Source of the DNA: Cunninghamia lanceolata
Taxonomy: Eukaryota; Streptophyta; Pinopsida; Cupressales; Cupressaceae
NCBI GenBank assembly: GCA_027924645.1
Contig: BSBN01001807.1
Span: forward strand, 10,558,001 to 10,622,000
Reading direction: 5' to 3'
DNA: 64,000 nucleotides
Positions 34,982 to 46,049 of this stretch are shown here, piece after piece. The notes under the pieces were generated by a model that was not told the origin of the DNA, made no database searches, and worked only from the letters and a program-made list of their open reading frames with translations. A program made the translations under genes and the position numbers. Every line of letters starts with the position of its first letter. Within the stretch, counting starts at the first letter, position 1.

Positions 34982-35244
34982 GAGACAATGTACTTTAGGA
35001 CGTTGTTTCAAAGAAGATATGATTGATACATGAGGTAAACAAGCTATGCCCCAGTGAAACTGGCAGGTGATGCCCCCTCGAGAGGAAAACCAGGCTACTG
35101 GGAAAAGATTGGGTTGACTCGCAATTAAATGACAAAACAAGGTTAAACTAGATTGACATGAAGAATGTGGGGATTGGGTGGGATAAACAAGAGATGGAAA
35201 AGAAGAATTAGGGTTTGGATTAGAAGAAATTAGGGTTTTGTCTC

Positions 35245-35252
35245 TATAAATA
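35245..35252 (+). promoter_or_regulatory. TATA box of antisense PMD gene
   Basis: TATAAATA in a GTCTCTATAAATATAGG context, about 108 bases before the exon 1 ATG. It faces away from the adjacent LTR and toward the PMD gene, so the element appears to carry its own antisense promoter. This is inferred from sequence only. Confidence 0.55.
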
Positions 35253-35352
35253 TAGGTCCAAGGGTCCATTTCTATTCATTTGCATCATTTGTGTTTAGAA
35301 TTCTAGAGTTCTTGTGATTTTAGAGTGCTTTAGAGCTTTCCAAAGCATCAAG

Positions 35353-35388
35353 ATGGTGATTCCATGTGTAGATCATCGAACAAAGCAG
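35353..35388 (+). CDS. PMD gene exon 1 (12 codons)
   Basis: ATG at 35353 reads MVIPCVDHRTKQ and stops at a CAG|GTGAGG splice donor. Splicing to the acceptor TTGCAG|GTTG (exon 2 from 35870) is phase 0 and enters exactly the frame that encodes the plant mobile domain. The frame match, donor, acceptor and upstream TATA box together support a genuine gene structure, although the downstream exon is now broken. Confidence 0.6.
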
Positions 35389-35869
35389 GTGAGGACATAT
35401 GGACGACCAGCAAGAGCTTCCGTACCGATATGTAGCTAAAACTTGCTCTATATGCATCATTAATAGGTCCATAAGCGTCATTAATTCAAGTGTGTGATCA
35501 AAGGCGTAGCAGGTTAGGTGATGCGCATATGGTCAATAGATAGTCACATTTGGCAGTTTAAATCGCATATGCACATGGGTTAGTCACATTTGGCACTTAG
35601 GAATCACATATGGTAACTTTGCTAGGTTTTTAGAGTTGTACAGTGCATATGGTGTAGAAAGTCACATATGATGGACAGAAATGCACCTTTGGTCTTTTAC
35701 GTCGCATATGAGCGATAAGCAGTCGCCTATGGTTTTTTACATCATTATGACAGACAGATAGTCACCTATGGTAAATAAAGTCGCTTTTGGCTCAACATAG
35801 GCAACACTTAGGGTTTAGTAAAGTAAGCTCAAATTCATAAGTGACACTCAACGTGTTTGATGATTGCAG
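35389..35869 (+). other. PMD gene intron with CATATG repeats
   Basis: 481-base intron, GTGAGG to TTGCAG. From about 35525 to 35800 it holds a dozen or so irregular copies of AGTCRCATATGGT-like words at about 20-25-base spacing, with CATATG palindromes. Confidence 0.6.
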
Positions 35870-37740
35870 GTTGTATTACATATGTTGTTATCGAGAGAGA
35901 TACACCCAGAGGATTTGGCCTTGTCAGCGGATTTAGATGCGAAGGCGAACCTGTTCTTGGAGGTTGTAGGTCTATGGTATGTAGTGTGGATCACCCCTAT
36001 ACGAACACATACTGCATTGATGACAACATTGGTAGAGCGTTGGTATAGTGAGCATAGTTCATTCTTGCTACTCATTGGAGAGGCGTCTATCACACTTGAG
36101 GATGTGTACCATATACTGAGGATACCTATTCACAGTGATCAAGTAGATTATGATCCAGAGTGAGGCCCTGATGCATTTAAAAGATTTTTTATGACACCTG
36201 ATATAGGGGTGGAGGATCACAAGATTGAGATGTGGAGGATGAGGAGACTTTGTACCCGATTACAGAGGCTAGTGGTGGCAGTGCTTTGATTCCAAGTCCC
36301 TGATAGGCGAGCTCATGGATTCCCAATAGGATGGGGTACAGTAATGGAGGGCATGTTCACACATGGAATCAGATATGTGTTAGGTCCTTGTGTACTAGGT
36401 TAGCTCTATCATTATCTGCATGATTGTGGATACATGTTCGGCTCGAGTATGTCTGTTGGGGTTACTCTTTTGCATGTGTGGGCTTATGAGCATATTGTAG
36501 TGACTAGGCTAGTGGTGACACAATAGAGAGAGGTAGGAGATCCATTTGTGCATATATATGGCAGAGCTATGACCTATAGATAGGTCAATGCACCTATGTA
36601 TTGGAGGACATTAGATGAGCTAGACACGTTCATTTGGAGACCTTGGCATAATTGTGAGAGCTGGGAGGATGACGTATAGCAGCTGGTATATGTTGGCCAG
36701 CCTAGGTATCTTTTTGGCCAAGGGATCTATATTATAGAGCGCTATCTCCCTAAGAGAGTGCTCCGATAGTTTGGTTTACCCCATACTGAGCCAGTAGGAG
36801 ATGTGATTTTCAAGAGGACATGACAAGAGATCCCTGCTTGGGGTCCAGAGATTATAGTTGACACGGCATTGGTAGAGGTATAGGAATTGCAGCCAATAGC
36901 TTGGGATTGGATCCTTGGGCTAGCAGATGTAGGCACGACACCAGAGTATGATACAAATTGGATATTGCACTGACTGAGTCGATTGACTATACCTGGAGAG
37001 ATAGGAGAGGTAGTAGTTCATCGACCTTATCCTGTTAGGGCAAGGGGGTAGAGGTGACCTCCTCAGGTTCAGGTTGTAGTACAGTAGGGACAAGCTCAGG
37101 GTTAGGGACAGGTATAGGCTTAGAGACAGGTGCAAGCTCCCCAGTAGCAGCAGGTTGTGATTAGAGGTGGACGGGGAGGGGGCAGTAGGTAGATATAGAG
37201 GAGACTCATCTACGATGGTAGCTATAGAATGAGATGAGTAGGAGGATTCACCTGGATCTGAGGTTTACATAGATTAGATAGGATAGGGATAGAGCCTTAG
37301 TCATGATGAGACAAGCTCGAGCCCAGGTGCAAGCATTACAGGCACAGCTAGGATAGGCACAGGCCACATCAGATGATGGAGTAGTGGCTTGACTAACTAC
37401 ATAGAGAGATACAATAGCACAAAGGTTGTAGAGTGTTACGGCTAAGCTAGATGTAGCTAGAGCATCCTTGGGTACAGACCAGACAGGGGTCTTTTGGCGA
37501 GAGAGCTCACTCGTGTATAGGGTGAGTTGGGGACAGCACAGGCAGAGGCTAAGTATTAAAGGGGTTTATATTTTGATGCAATCCCTATTGACCAGCGATA
37601 GCCAAGCTTCAGGAGTAGGTCTGGAGCATCATCCTAGAGGAGGATTGGGAGGTCAGCAAGATCTGGCTCATCAGTTATGGGACCACCCATACAGCCAGGT
37701 GGAGGAGGAGATCAGGGAGAGGCTTCATCAGGGAGTACCA
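35870..37740 (+). pseudogene. Plant mobile domain (PMD) gene, antisense in Tat element
   Basis: Plant mobile domain proteins (aminotransferase-like, MAIN/MAIL1 relatives) act in the nucleus in transposon silencing and genome stability, and PMDs are also found inside transposons. The signature is clear at about 35990-36130: TTLVERWYSEHSSFLL, IGEASITLEDVYHILRIPI. Further family-like blocks follow: FPIGWGTVMEGMF, VTLLHVWAYEHIVV, WRTLDELDTFIWRPWHNC, YIIERYLPKRVLR, WGPEIIVDTALVEV. One frame stays open from 35870 to about 37190 except for 19 stops, all TAG or TGA. The tail is Gln-rich, and after a frameshift near 37200 a coiled coil follows (ARAQVQALQAQLG, 37303 onward). It probably worked for the transposon. 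It is now dead. Confidence 0.82.
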
Positions 37741-38352
37741 CCCACCTAAAACACCAGGGATAGCTTGGTTGTTGTACAGTGTATCATTTTGTATCATATA
37801 TATCTTTGAGGCATGTGAGCTGATGTATGTGTTTTGATGGCTCTTTGATAGCCACTTTCTATATATTGATTCATTTTGTACATGATGAGACACTTATGTA
37901 TTGACCCAGATATATATATATATGATGGATTTTGATGGCGATGTATGATATCATGATTATGGATGCATATGTTATGATGTTGATATTTATGGTTTTATGT
38001 TTTTATGATTATGACATGTATATGGTAGATACGTAAATGATAATTAGATATGTTTTGATGATATAATGATTATGATTAATGCATGCTTATGGAAATATAA
38101 ATGCTTATGTTAATGGATAGATGATGGCTTTATGCAAATGAAATTTACAATGATTTATGTTATGCAAATATATTGATATGATGATATATGATAATGATAT
38201 AGGGTGGTGTATGTCTAACACACTTGTTTTGCAGGATGAAGGTTGATGATGAACAGAAGAAAGTAGGTGAAATTTGATTGATCAATCCTTGTGAGAGCTA
38301 CAAATTTTATTGCGGGATGAATAGATGGATGATGGATAATAGATGCAGCTTC
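37741..38352 (+). other. PMD gene 3' flank
   Basis: AT-rich and T(A/G)ATGAT-rich. A possible acceptor TTGTTTTGCAG lies at about 38225-38235, followed by an open stretch, so a further exon may have existed before the copia insertion at 38358. The sequence resumes at 44352. Confidence 0.35.
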
Positions 38353-38357
38353 TTGGC

Positions 38358-39276
38358 TGTTAGAAATGAAAACAACACTACTTCAATGGAAATCTAATTC
38401 AAGATAAATTTCAGCAATCCTAAGTGTGTATTAACAATGGAGATTGTAACAAAACATAAAACCCACTATAGAAAAGATGTCAAACATGAAAAACTCAACA
38501 CAATGACACAGTGTTTATGTGGAGAAAACCCTTGCAATTAAAAAAAATACACTAGGAAAGAAGCACAAGTTTGTATTAATCTCAACAAGATTGTAGAATA
38601 CATCAACTACACAACTCTCTCCACAAGTCTTCAATCTGAAAGCCTTCCGGTAGCACTTGAGTACCTAAAATATGTATTCCAACAACAAATACATGGAAAA
38701 TACTTATGGAAATGTTTTCCACTCCATTCTAGGCGTTACCTTCTCTCTCCTAAGATTCTGCAACCTGTAAACATTAATTACCATCTTACAAGCATCTTAC
38801 ACTTGTCCAAAAAAAATAGCCATGCAAAGGTTGGGCACCCAAGACTAAATCTGGCCTCTTACAGCATTTTACGATGCATCATAACCGTCATAGATTCCAC
38901 AAAAGAGTATCTTTCCAAGATAGGAATCTTGGGCTAAATATAGCAAATATACAACTAACATATCCGTCATATGCGTCATAGAATCTCAGAATCTTATGAC
39001 AACTTGCAACTATCATGGATTCACTTACCAAACATTATGACAATTGTCATACATGCCAAAAATAGTATATTCCTCAAGGGAGCATGCCTACCCTCATTTA
39101 CTTTGAGTTTTTACATTTTCCAATAGTAAAAGTCACTCTGTAATTACCTCATGTTACTCTGAAATTACCCCTGCCAGTGAAACGAGTACATCTCATGGAT
39201 AATTACAAATTATATATAATAAATGGAATAAATACAATATTGGGATTTACAAGGTTTATAGCACCTTATTGCAACA
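38358..39276 (-). repeat. 3' LTR of copia element
   Basis: 919 bp, partner of 43425-44346. Confidence 0.95.
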
Positions 39277-39287
39277 TTCTCCCACTT
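39277..39287 (-). other. Polypurine tract of copia element
   Basis: The minus strand reads AAGTGGGAGAA directly before the 3' LTR. Confidence 0.85.
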
Positions 39288-39335
39288 GACATTATACATT
39301 GTAAATCAACCCATAGGAAATCAAATGAAATATAA

Positions 39336-42300
39336 TCAGGCACTAAAAACAAGGCCCATGACCTCTCTGCACCATACAAACTTCTCTGTGTTCACAGGCT
39401 TGGTCAATGAATCTGCAACATTCTCTTGAGTGTCTATCTTCTTTAGCTCAATCTCTCCATTTACAACCAACTCTTGAACAAACTGATACGGAACATCAAC
39501 ATGCTCAGTCCGAGCATAATACATGGGATTCTTGGCCAAATAGATAGCACTTTGACTATCACAACCAATCTGAATGATCATGCAATCAAAACAAATACAT
39601 GTACATAGTCTCCTCAACCAAACTACCTCCTTAGAGACATGATTAGCAACCATATACTCTGCTTCTGTGGTGGACAAAGCAACTGTGGGCTGCCTCTTAC
39701 TCATCCAACTCACTACTCCTCCAAACAGAGTAAACACATAGCCACTAGTGGACCTTCGACTGTCTAAGTCACCAACCCAATCTGCATCAACAAAGCCCTG
39801 TATGTCCAAATATTTATCAACACTATCAGTACCAGAATAAACCAAACAATGATCAGAAGTACCTGCAAGATATTTAAACACCATCTTCGCATAATTCCAA
39901 TGTTGTCTACCATGGTTAGACATAAATCTGCTCAAAACTCCCACTGCTTGGGCAATATCTGGTCTAGTGCAAACCATTGCATACATCAAACTCCCTACAG
40001 CACTAGCATATGGCACATTAGACATATCCTCAAGATCATTCTCAGTCTTTGGACACATATCTAATGAAAGCTTAGTACCAATGGGTAAAGGAACTCTAAC
40101 TGGGTTACGGTCCTGCAAACTAAACCTCTGCAAAATAGTATTCACATACTTACTTTGTGACAACCAAAGCTTTCTGTTAACTCTGTCCCTCCTGATCTCC
40201 ATTCCCAAAATATATCTTGCAACACCAAGATCCTTCATCTCAAATGTACTTGAAAGTTGGGCTCTAAGCTCACTAATCATACCCTTAGTATTGCTGCAAA
40301 ACATGTCATCAACATACAAAGCAATAACCAGTATAGAATCATCAACACAATGAATGTAAACACAGTGATCCTCCTCGCTTCTAACAAAACTCAATTTCAA
40401 AACAAATGAGTCAAACTTTTGATACCACATTCTGGGGGACTATTTCAGACCATAAAGAGACCTCTTTAACCTGCAAACCCAATGTTCTTTTCCTTTTACC
40501 TCAAAACCTGTAGGTTGTTGCATATAAATTTTTTCTTCAAGATCTCCATGCAAGAATGCAGTCTTACCATCCATTTTCTCAATCTCCTAATCATAAGCTA
40601 CAGCAATGGATAAGAGAAATCTAATAGAAGTCAATTTAACAATAGGAGAGAATATCTCACCAAAATCAACTCCCGCTCTCTGGGAATAGCCCTTGGCTAC
40701 CAGTCTAGCCTTGTTCTTCTCCAACAACCCATCTGCTCCAAACTTCTTCTTGAAGACCCACTTACAACCTATGGCCTTTCTTTCTTTGGGCAAACGAACA
40801 AGATTACAGGTGTTACAAGAGTCTAAAGCCATCATCTCCTCTTGCATGGTTAACTACCAAGACTCACTATCATCTGCAAAAATAGCTTCCCTGTAGGATC
40901 TAGGTTCATCGTTAGTACTCGATAAAGCATATACACAATGGAAATCTGGTGGGCTACACCTGTCAACTAGATTCCGTTGTCTTGTGGATCTCCTTAAGGG
41001 TGGAGTAAGAGACTCCACTCATTCTTCTGCATGATCATATGCACCAACTTCTTCTGTAACAACAAACTCATCTTCATCAGAACTACTTGAAACTTCTTCT
41101 TCTTCTTTACCCCCCAATCCATCATTCTATTCTTCCTGAGGTGCATCTTGCTGCTCTAAATCAAAGTGCACCTTCTTTACCTTTTCTTCTTTTTCTTTTA
41201 GCTGCTCAGGTTTAGAAACAGCTCTAAGTTCCCTGAAAATAACATCTCTAGAAAAGATAATCCTGCGGGTTAGTGGATTCCAAAGCTTATAACCTTTGAC
41301 ATTATCACCATATCTAATGATTGTACACTTTTGAGCTTTTGGATCCAACTTAGATCACTTTTCCTTAGGCACATGAACAAAATACTCATAGTCAAAAACC
41401 CTTAAATATGAAACAGAAGGTTTCTTACATGTCCACACTTCATAAGGTGTCGAATCAAGAGCCTTACAAGGAGATTTGTTTATCAAGTAGCAAGCAGTAC
41501 ACATAGCCTCTCCCCAAAAGTATTTAGCCAATTGTGCATCACTAAGCATACTTTTGGCTCTTTCCATAATCATTTGGTTCATCCTTTCTGCAACACCATT
41601 ATGTTGTGGTGTATACGGAGTTGTCTTTTGTCTAATTATACCTGTATACAAAAGTCATCAAATTCCTTAGAGCAATATTCCCCTCCATTGTCAGATCTTA
41701 ATATTTTTATCTTTAAACCTGATTGGTTCTCTACTAAGACTTTTATTTCCTTAAACTTAGTGAAAACTTCAGATTTATGCTTCATAAAAAAATCCATGTG
41801 TATCTGGATACATCATCAATGAAGGTTACAAAATAACATGATTTTCTGACAGATCCATTATCCACAGGTACAAACACATCCGTATGAATAATTTTCAATT
41901 TCTCTTTTGCTCTATTGCTTCCTAAAGAAAATGATTTTCTGTTTTGTTTACCAAACACACAATGCTCACAGAAATCAAAGTGCTCATCATAATAAGAGAA
42001 ATCATCCAACAATTCTTTATTCTTAATAGTTTTTAATACATTATTAATTGTGTGGCCCAATCTACAGTGCCACAACATACATGTATTTTAAGTAGTGGCC
42101 TTAGATACATAGGAGGCATTACAAACTGTAGTGGGTTCAAGCTTAAACAAGTTCTTGAATCTTTTCCCTTTCGCTACCACCAAGTTCCCTCTCACTAATC
42201 TGTAGCCATGCTTGTCAAATGTCACATGCATTCCCAAATCATTCAACTTCGAAACTGAAATCAGATTTCTAGCTAATCTAGGAACATGCAAAACACCAGG

Positions 42301-43350
42301 GAGGGTTTTAATCCTCCCATCACTGAAACACAACAATACCTTTTCTTTCCCAACAATTGGATATGAAGAGTTGTCACCAAGGTAGATATTACCTCCATCA
42401 TATTCTTCATATGTGGAAAACCATTCCTTATGCGAGGTCATATGAAATGAGCATCCTGAGTCAACCAACCAGTGATCATTAAAAATAAGATTACATGTAG
42501 AAAGTAAAACTTCTTCACCTGCATTCGAGGACTTATTTGAAGCACTCTCCCACTGTTTATTGGGGTTTCTGCACTCCTTCACATGTCCCCTTTTACCGTA
42601 GTTCCAACACTTAACTCTGTTCTTTTTACCAAGAGTCTTAGACCAGCCCTTGGACTTGTCCTTAGCTCCTTTCTTATATCCTTTAGGTCCCTTTTCCTTA
42701 GACCTTCCCATGATACTAAGAGCATCCCCTGAACTATCCGAACTCTTCTTCCTCAATTCATGTGACAATAGCACTGAAATAAGAGCATCCAACTTTGAAT
42801 CCGCGAGGTTAGCAGTGATAGCAAGGATAACATTCTCCCAAGACTCAAGTAAAGAACAAAGAAGTAAGATACATTTATCTTCCTTACTAACTTCAACATC
42901 TACTGAATCAAGCTGACTCAACAACAAATTAAAAGAATTTAAATGCTCTGCATCTGATTCACCTTCTCGCATTTTCATGGAAAACAATTTTCTTTTTAAA
43001 TAAAGTTTATTTACCATACTCTTGGCTTGGTAGATCTCACCCAATTGATTCCATAATTTTTATGTGATATCTTCTTTTGTGACATTCAGTAGCACAGAAT
43101 CTAAAAGACACAAATGGATGGTTCCTCGTGCCTTCTTATCTAGTCTAGCCCACTCATCCAAAGAGACATCATTGGGTTTCTTCTCTTTTTGAACAGCCAA
43201 CCATTGCTTTCTTTCTTCTAACAAATCTTCCATTTTCAGCTTCCACAACTCATACCCCATTCCATTGAACTTCTCAATGTCCATTTGAGAGCTTGATACA
43301 ACGATCAATGCAGCCATAATAACAACACAAGATCTCCAAAATAAACACAA
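39336..43350 (-). pseudogene. gag-pol: Copia gag-pol polyprotein (broken)
   Basis: Order on the minus strand: Gag (43350-42600, NGMGYELWKLKMEDLL), zinc knuckle CWNYGKRGHVKEC (42571-42609), protease with LVDSGCSFHMT (about 42460), GAG-pre-integrase with LWHCRLGHT and C-x2-C (42078-41960), integrase (PQHNGVAERMN near 41600), reverse transcriptase (KARLVAKGYSQ, YVDDM at about 40305-40316) and RNase H (DADWVGD, STTEAEYM, CDSQSAIYL) ending at 39336. The integrase-before-RT order defines Ty1/copia. Stops include 43060, 42088, 41355, 41127, 40858, 40587 and 40431. Two frameshifts lie near 41785 (in a T run) and 41650. The second knuckle Cys is Tyr and the His-Cys spacing is one residue short, so RNA binding was also damaged. 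The start at 43350 is provisional. Confidence 0.95.
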
Positions 43351-43410
43351 CCAAATCTCCCACTGTAGCTACAGCTTCCACACTAGCACCCAAGAGTTAA
43401 AGCTAGCTAG

Positions 43411-43422
43411 GCTCTGCTACCA
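43411..43422 (-). other. Primer binding site of copia element
   Basis: The minus strand reads TGGTAGCAGAGC, one base from the usual initiator Met tRNA complement (TGGTATCAGAGC), two bases inside the 5' LTR. Confidence 0.85.
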
Positions 43423-43424
43423 AA

Positions 43425-44346
43425 TGTTAGAAATGAAAGCAACACTACTTCAATGGAAATCTGATTCAAGATAAATTTTAGCAATCTTAAGTGTGCATTA
43501 ACAATGGAGATTGTAACAAAACATAAAACCCACTACAAAAAAGATGCTAAACATGAAGAACTCAACACAATGACATAGTGTTTACATGGAGAAAACCCTT
43601 GCAGGTAAAAAACTCCACCAGGAAAGATGCACAACTTTGTATTAATCTCAACAAGATTGTACAATACATCAACTACACAACTCTCTCCATAAGTCTTCAA
43701 TCTGACAGCATTCCGGTAGCACCTGAGTACCTAAAATCTATATTATAACAACAAATACATAGCAAATACTTATAGAAATATTTTCCACTCCATTCTAGGC
43801 ATTCACCTTCTCTCTCCTAAGATTCTCCAACCTGTAAACATTAATTACCATCTTGCAAGCATCTTACGCTTGTCCAAAAAAAATAGTCATGCAAAGGTTG
43901 GGTGCCCAATACTAAATATGGCCTCTTACAACATCTTATGACGCATCATAGCCATCATAGATTCCACAAAAGAGTATTTTTCCAGGATAGGAACCTTGGG
44001 CTAAATATAGCAAATATGCAACTAACATATCTGTCATATGTGTCATAGAATCTCAAAATCTTATGACAACTTGCAACTGTCATAGATTCACTTACCAAAC
44101 ATTATGACAGTTGTCATGCATGCCAAAAATAGTATATTCCTCAAGGGAGCACGCCTACCCTCATTTACTTTGAGTTTTTACATTTGCCAATAGTAAAAGT
44201 CACTCCGTAATTACCTCCAGTTACTCCGAAATTACCCCTACCAGTGAAACTAGTACATCTCCTCATGGATAATTACAAATTATATATAATAAATGGAATA
44301 AATACAATATTGGTATTTACAAGGTTTATGGCACCTTATCCCAACA
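43425..44346 (-). repeat. 5' LTR of copia element
   Basis: 922 bp, followed outside by the TTGGC duplication. Confidence 0.95.
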
Positions 44347-44351
44347 TTGGC

Positions 44352-46049
44352 AATGGTTGCACACAAATTTAGAGATTGCAATCCTTATATTTGATATAGC
44401 ATATGGATATTATGCACCAAGGTATAAAGACCATGGTGATGATGTATCCAATGCATTCAGCATAATACAATCGTGTCTATTGTATGAGGTCAAAGTGTTG
44501 ATCCAACATACACAAGATATGAATATTAGTTTTTCCGAGATAGACTTTGACTCTACAAGCAAACAGTTTGAACTTATTTCCACTAAACATAATGAAACCA
44601 TGTTGGTTATATGTATGGGAAATAGTCTTAGCATAGAATAGTCTTAGTACATAAAAGGCTTGAGGTCCTCAAATGCAAAAAATATTGATATGTAAGATGC
44701 TAATTCCAACACATACAATATACCATTAGGCATAGTAGGAGAATAAGATCATCCTACAAACACAACATATGAAAGCAAATGACCATGCCCCAATCCATAC
44801 TTCATCGTGACATACCAAGATATAAGAAATCAAGGCAGTCTAGACTAAGTATTAGAAAGAGACAAGATAAATCAAAAGAAAATAGTGACACGGCCATCAT
44901 GTTCTCTTTCCAAAAGAGGGTGCTCATGGATAGATTGGATAGCGCCTTGTTGTGAGCAAAGATATATCTTGTTGAAGGCTGAGATGTTGGGTTGATATAG
45001 CAAATGTTGGTTAAAGGCATGTGGATAAATGTCTCTGTTTTCCTTTGATTTGATGAGTGCTTGAGCTATTGAGACATGCGTAGTTTTTTTTCTACTTGAG
45101 TTAGTCAAATTAAGATAGAAGATGGAAGAATGGATCGTATGTGCTTGCGTACTGGATACTTCCTTCATATTCCAGACTGCCTACATACCTTGTATCCACG
45201 GGATCAAAGCATAGTATGATGATGATGATGAAAGCAATGATATGTAGTTCTAGGTGTTTATTAATGATGTGGGAGATAGATGATTGAATAATATGAGATG
45301 GATGATGATGATTGGTGAAGGTTAGATGAAGGATGAAAGATGGAAGGGATGTATCGCTTGGACCTAAGTCTGGATAATTCATATTCCAGACTACCTACAT
45401 ACCCTGTATCCATGGGATCAAGGCACTTAATGATAGAGATGATATGTAGTTCTTATAATATTTTGGTGGTGATGATGAAGGTTGATGGATTGACCAAATT
45501 ATGGATTGATGGGATCAATGGAATGTTTGATGATATGAGGTGTTGATGGGATGTTAGGTGATAATGTTTTAAATATCCACTCCAAAGACTAAGTGCAAGC
45601 AAGTGCCCTAGTGTGGGAAGGATTTATTATGGAAGGTGATGGATTAGATGACCTAGCTCTAGACAGATGGTGGAAAGTGATGACACTTCAACTCCAACAA
45701 TATCCAAACCATGATAGGAGTAAAGTATGGGAGTGAAAAAGGGAGTGGTCTTATTATGGATAAATAGGTTTATAGTGAAATGGGTAGAGTTTATTATGGG
45801 ATGGATGGAGTTTATTATGAGATAGATGGTATGGTAAACAAAAACTAAATAGATGGTAGGAGCTAGTTCTACACATAGCACCCGTTTGCCAGGTTTTCAC
45901 TATGGTACTTATCCAAGGTGCCTATTTACTAGGTTTTCACCAAAGGATGAATTGTTTTTATTTTTTTTTGCTAGGGATGTTTCGAGGATCAAGCATAAAA
46001 TTTCTAAAGAGAAACACTATTTATAGGTTCGTCCAAAGAAATGCCTTCA
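44352..46049 (-). other. 3' non-coding region of outer Tat element
   Basis: No pol sense. It holds a 42-base direct repeat (45170 and 45384, 214 apart), which on the minus strand reads TGGATACA(A/G)GGTATGTAGG-like, a motif often seen downstream of pol in plant Ty3 elements. It also has two GGTTTTCACC boxes (about 45890-45945). An open plus-strand frame at 44357-44641 (starting MHTNLEIAILIF) has no recognised domain. It could be a last piece of the antisense gene, or chance. Confidence 0.5.

Larger units (their letters stand above)
38358..44346 (-). mobile_element. Complete Ty1/copia element (Tork/Tnt1-like)
   Basis: 5989 bp with TTGGC target duplications at 38353-38357 and 44347-44351. LTRs are 38358-39276 and 43425-44346, both TGTTAGAAATG to CAACA on the plus strand. 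Primer site, gag-pol and polypurine tract are in the correct minus-strand order. By eye about 13 differences in the first 165 aligned LTR bases make it older than the other two complete elements. The lineage call rests on general resemblance of pol to Tnt1. Confidence 0.95.

Noticed and set aside
35245..35388. PMD gene as a resident host gene rather than element cargo
   Set aside because: It lies between the outer element's polypurine tract and pol, with no LTR separating it, so cargo is simpler. It is not excluded without sister copies.
39849..40353. Plus-strand open frames over copia RT
   Set aside because: Shadows of the minus-strand RT and RNase H coding sequence.
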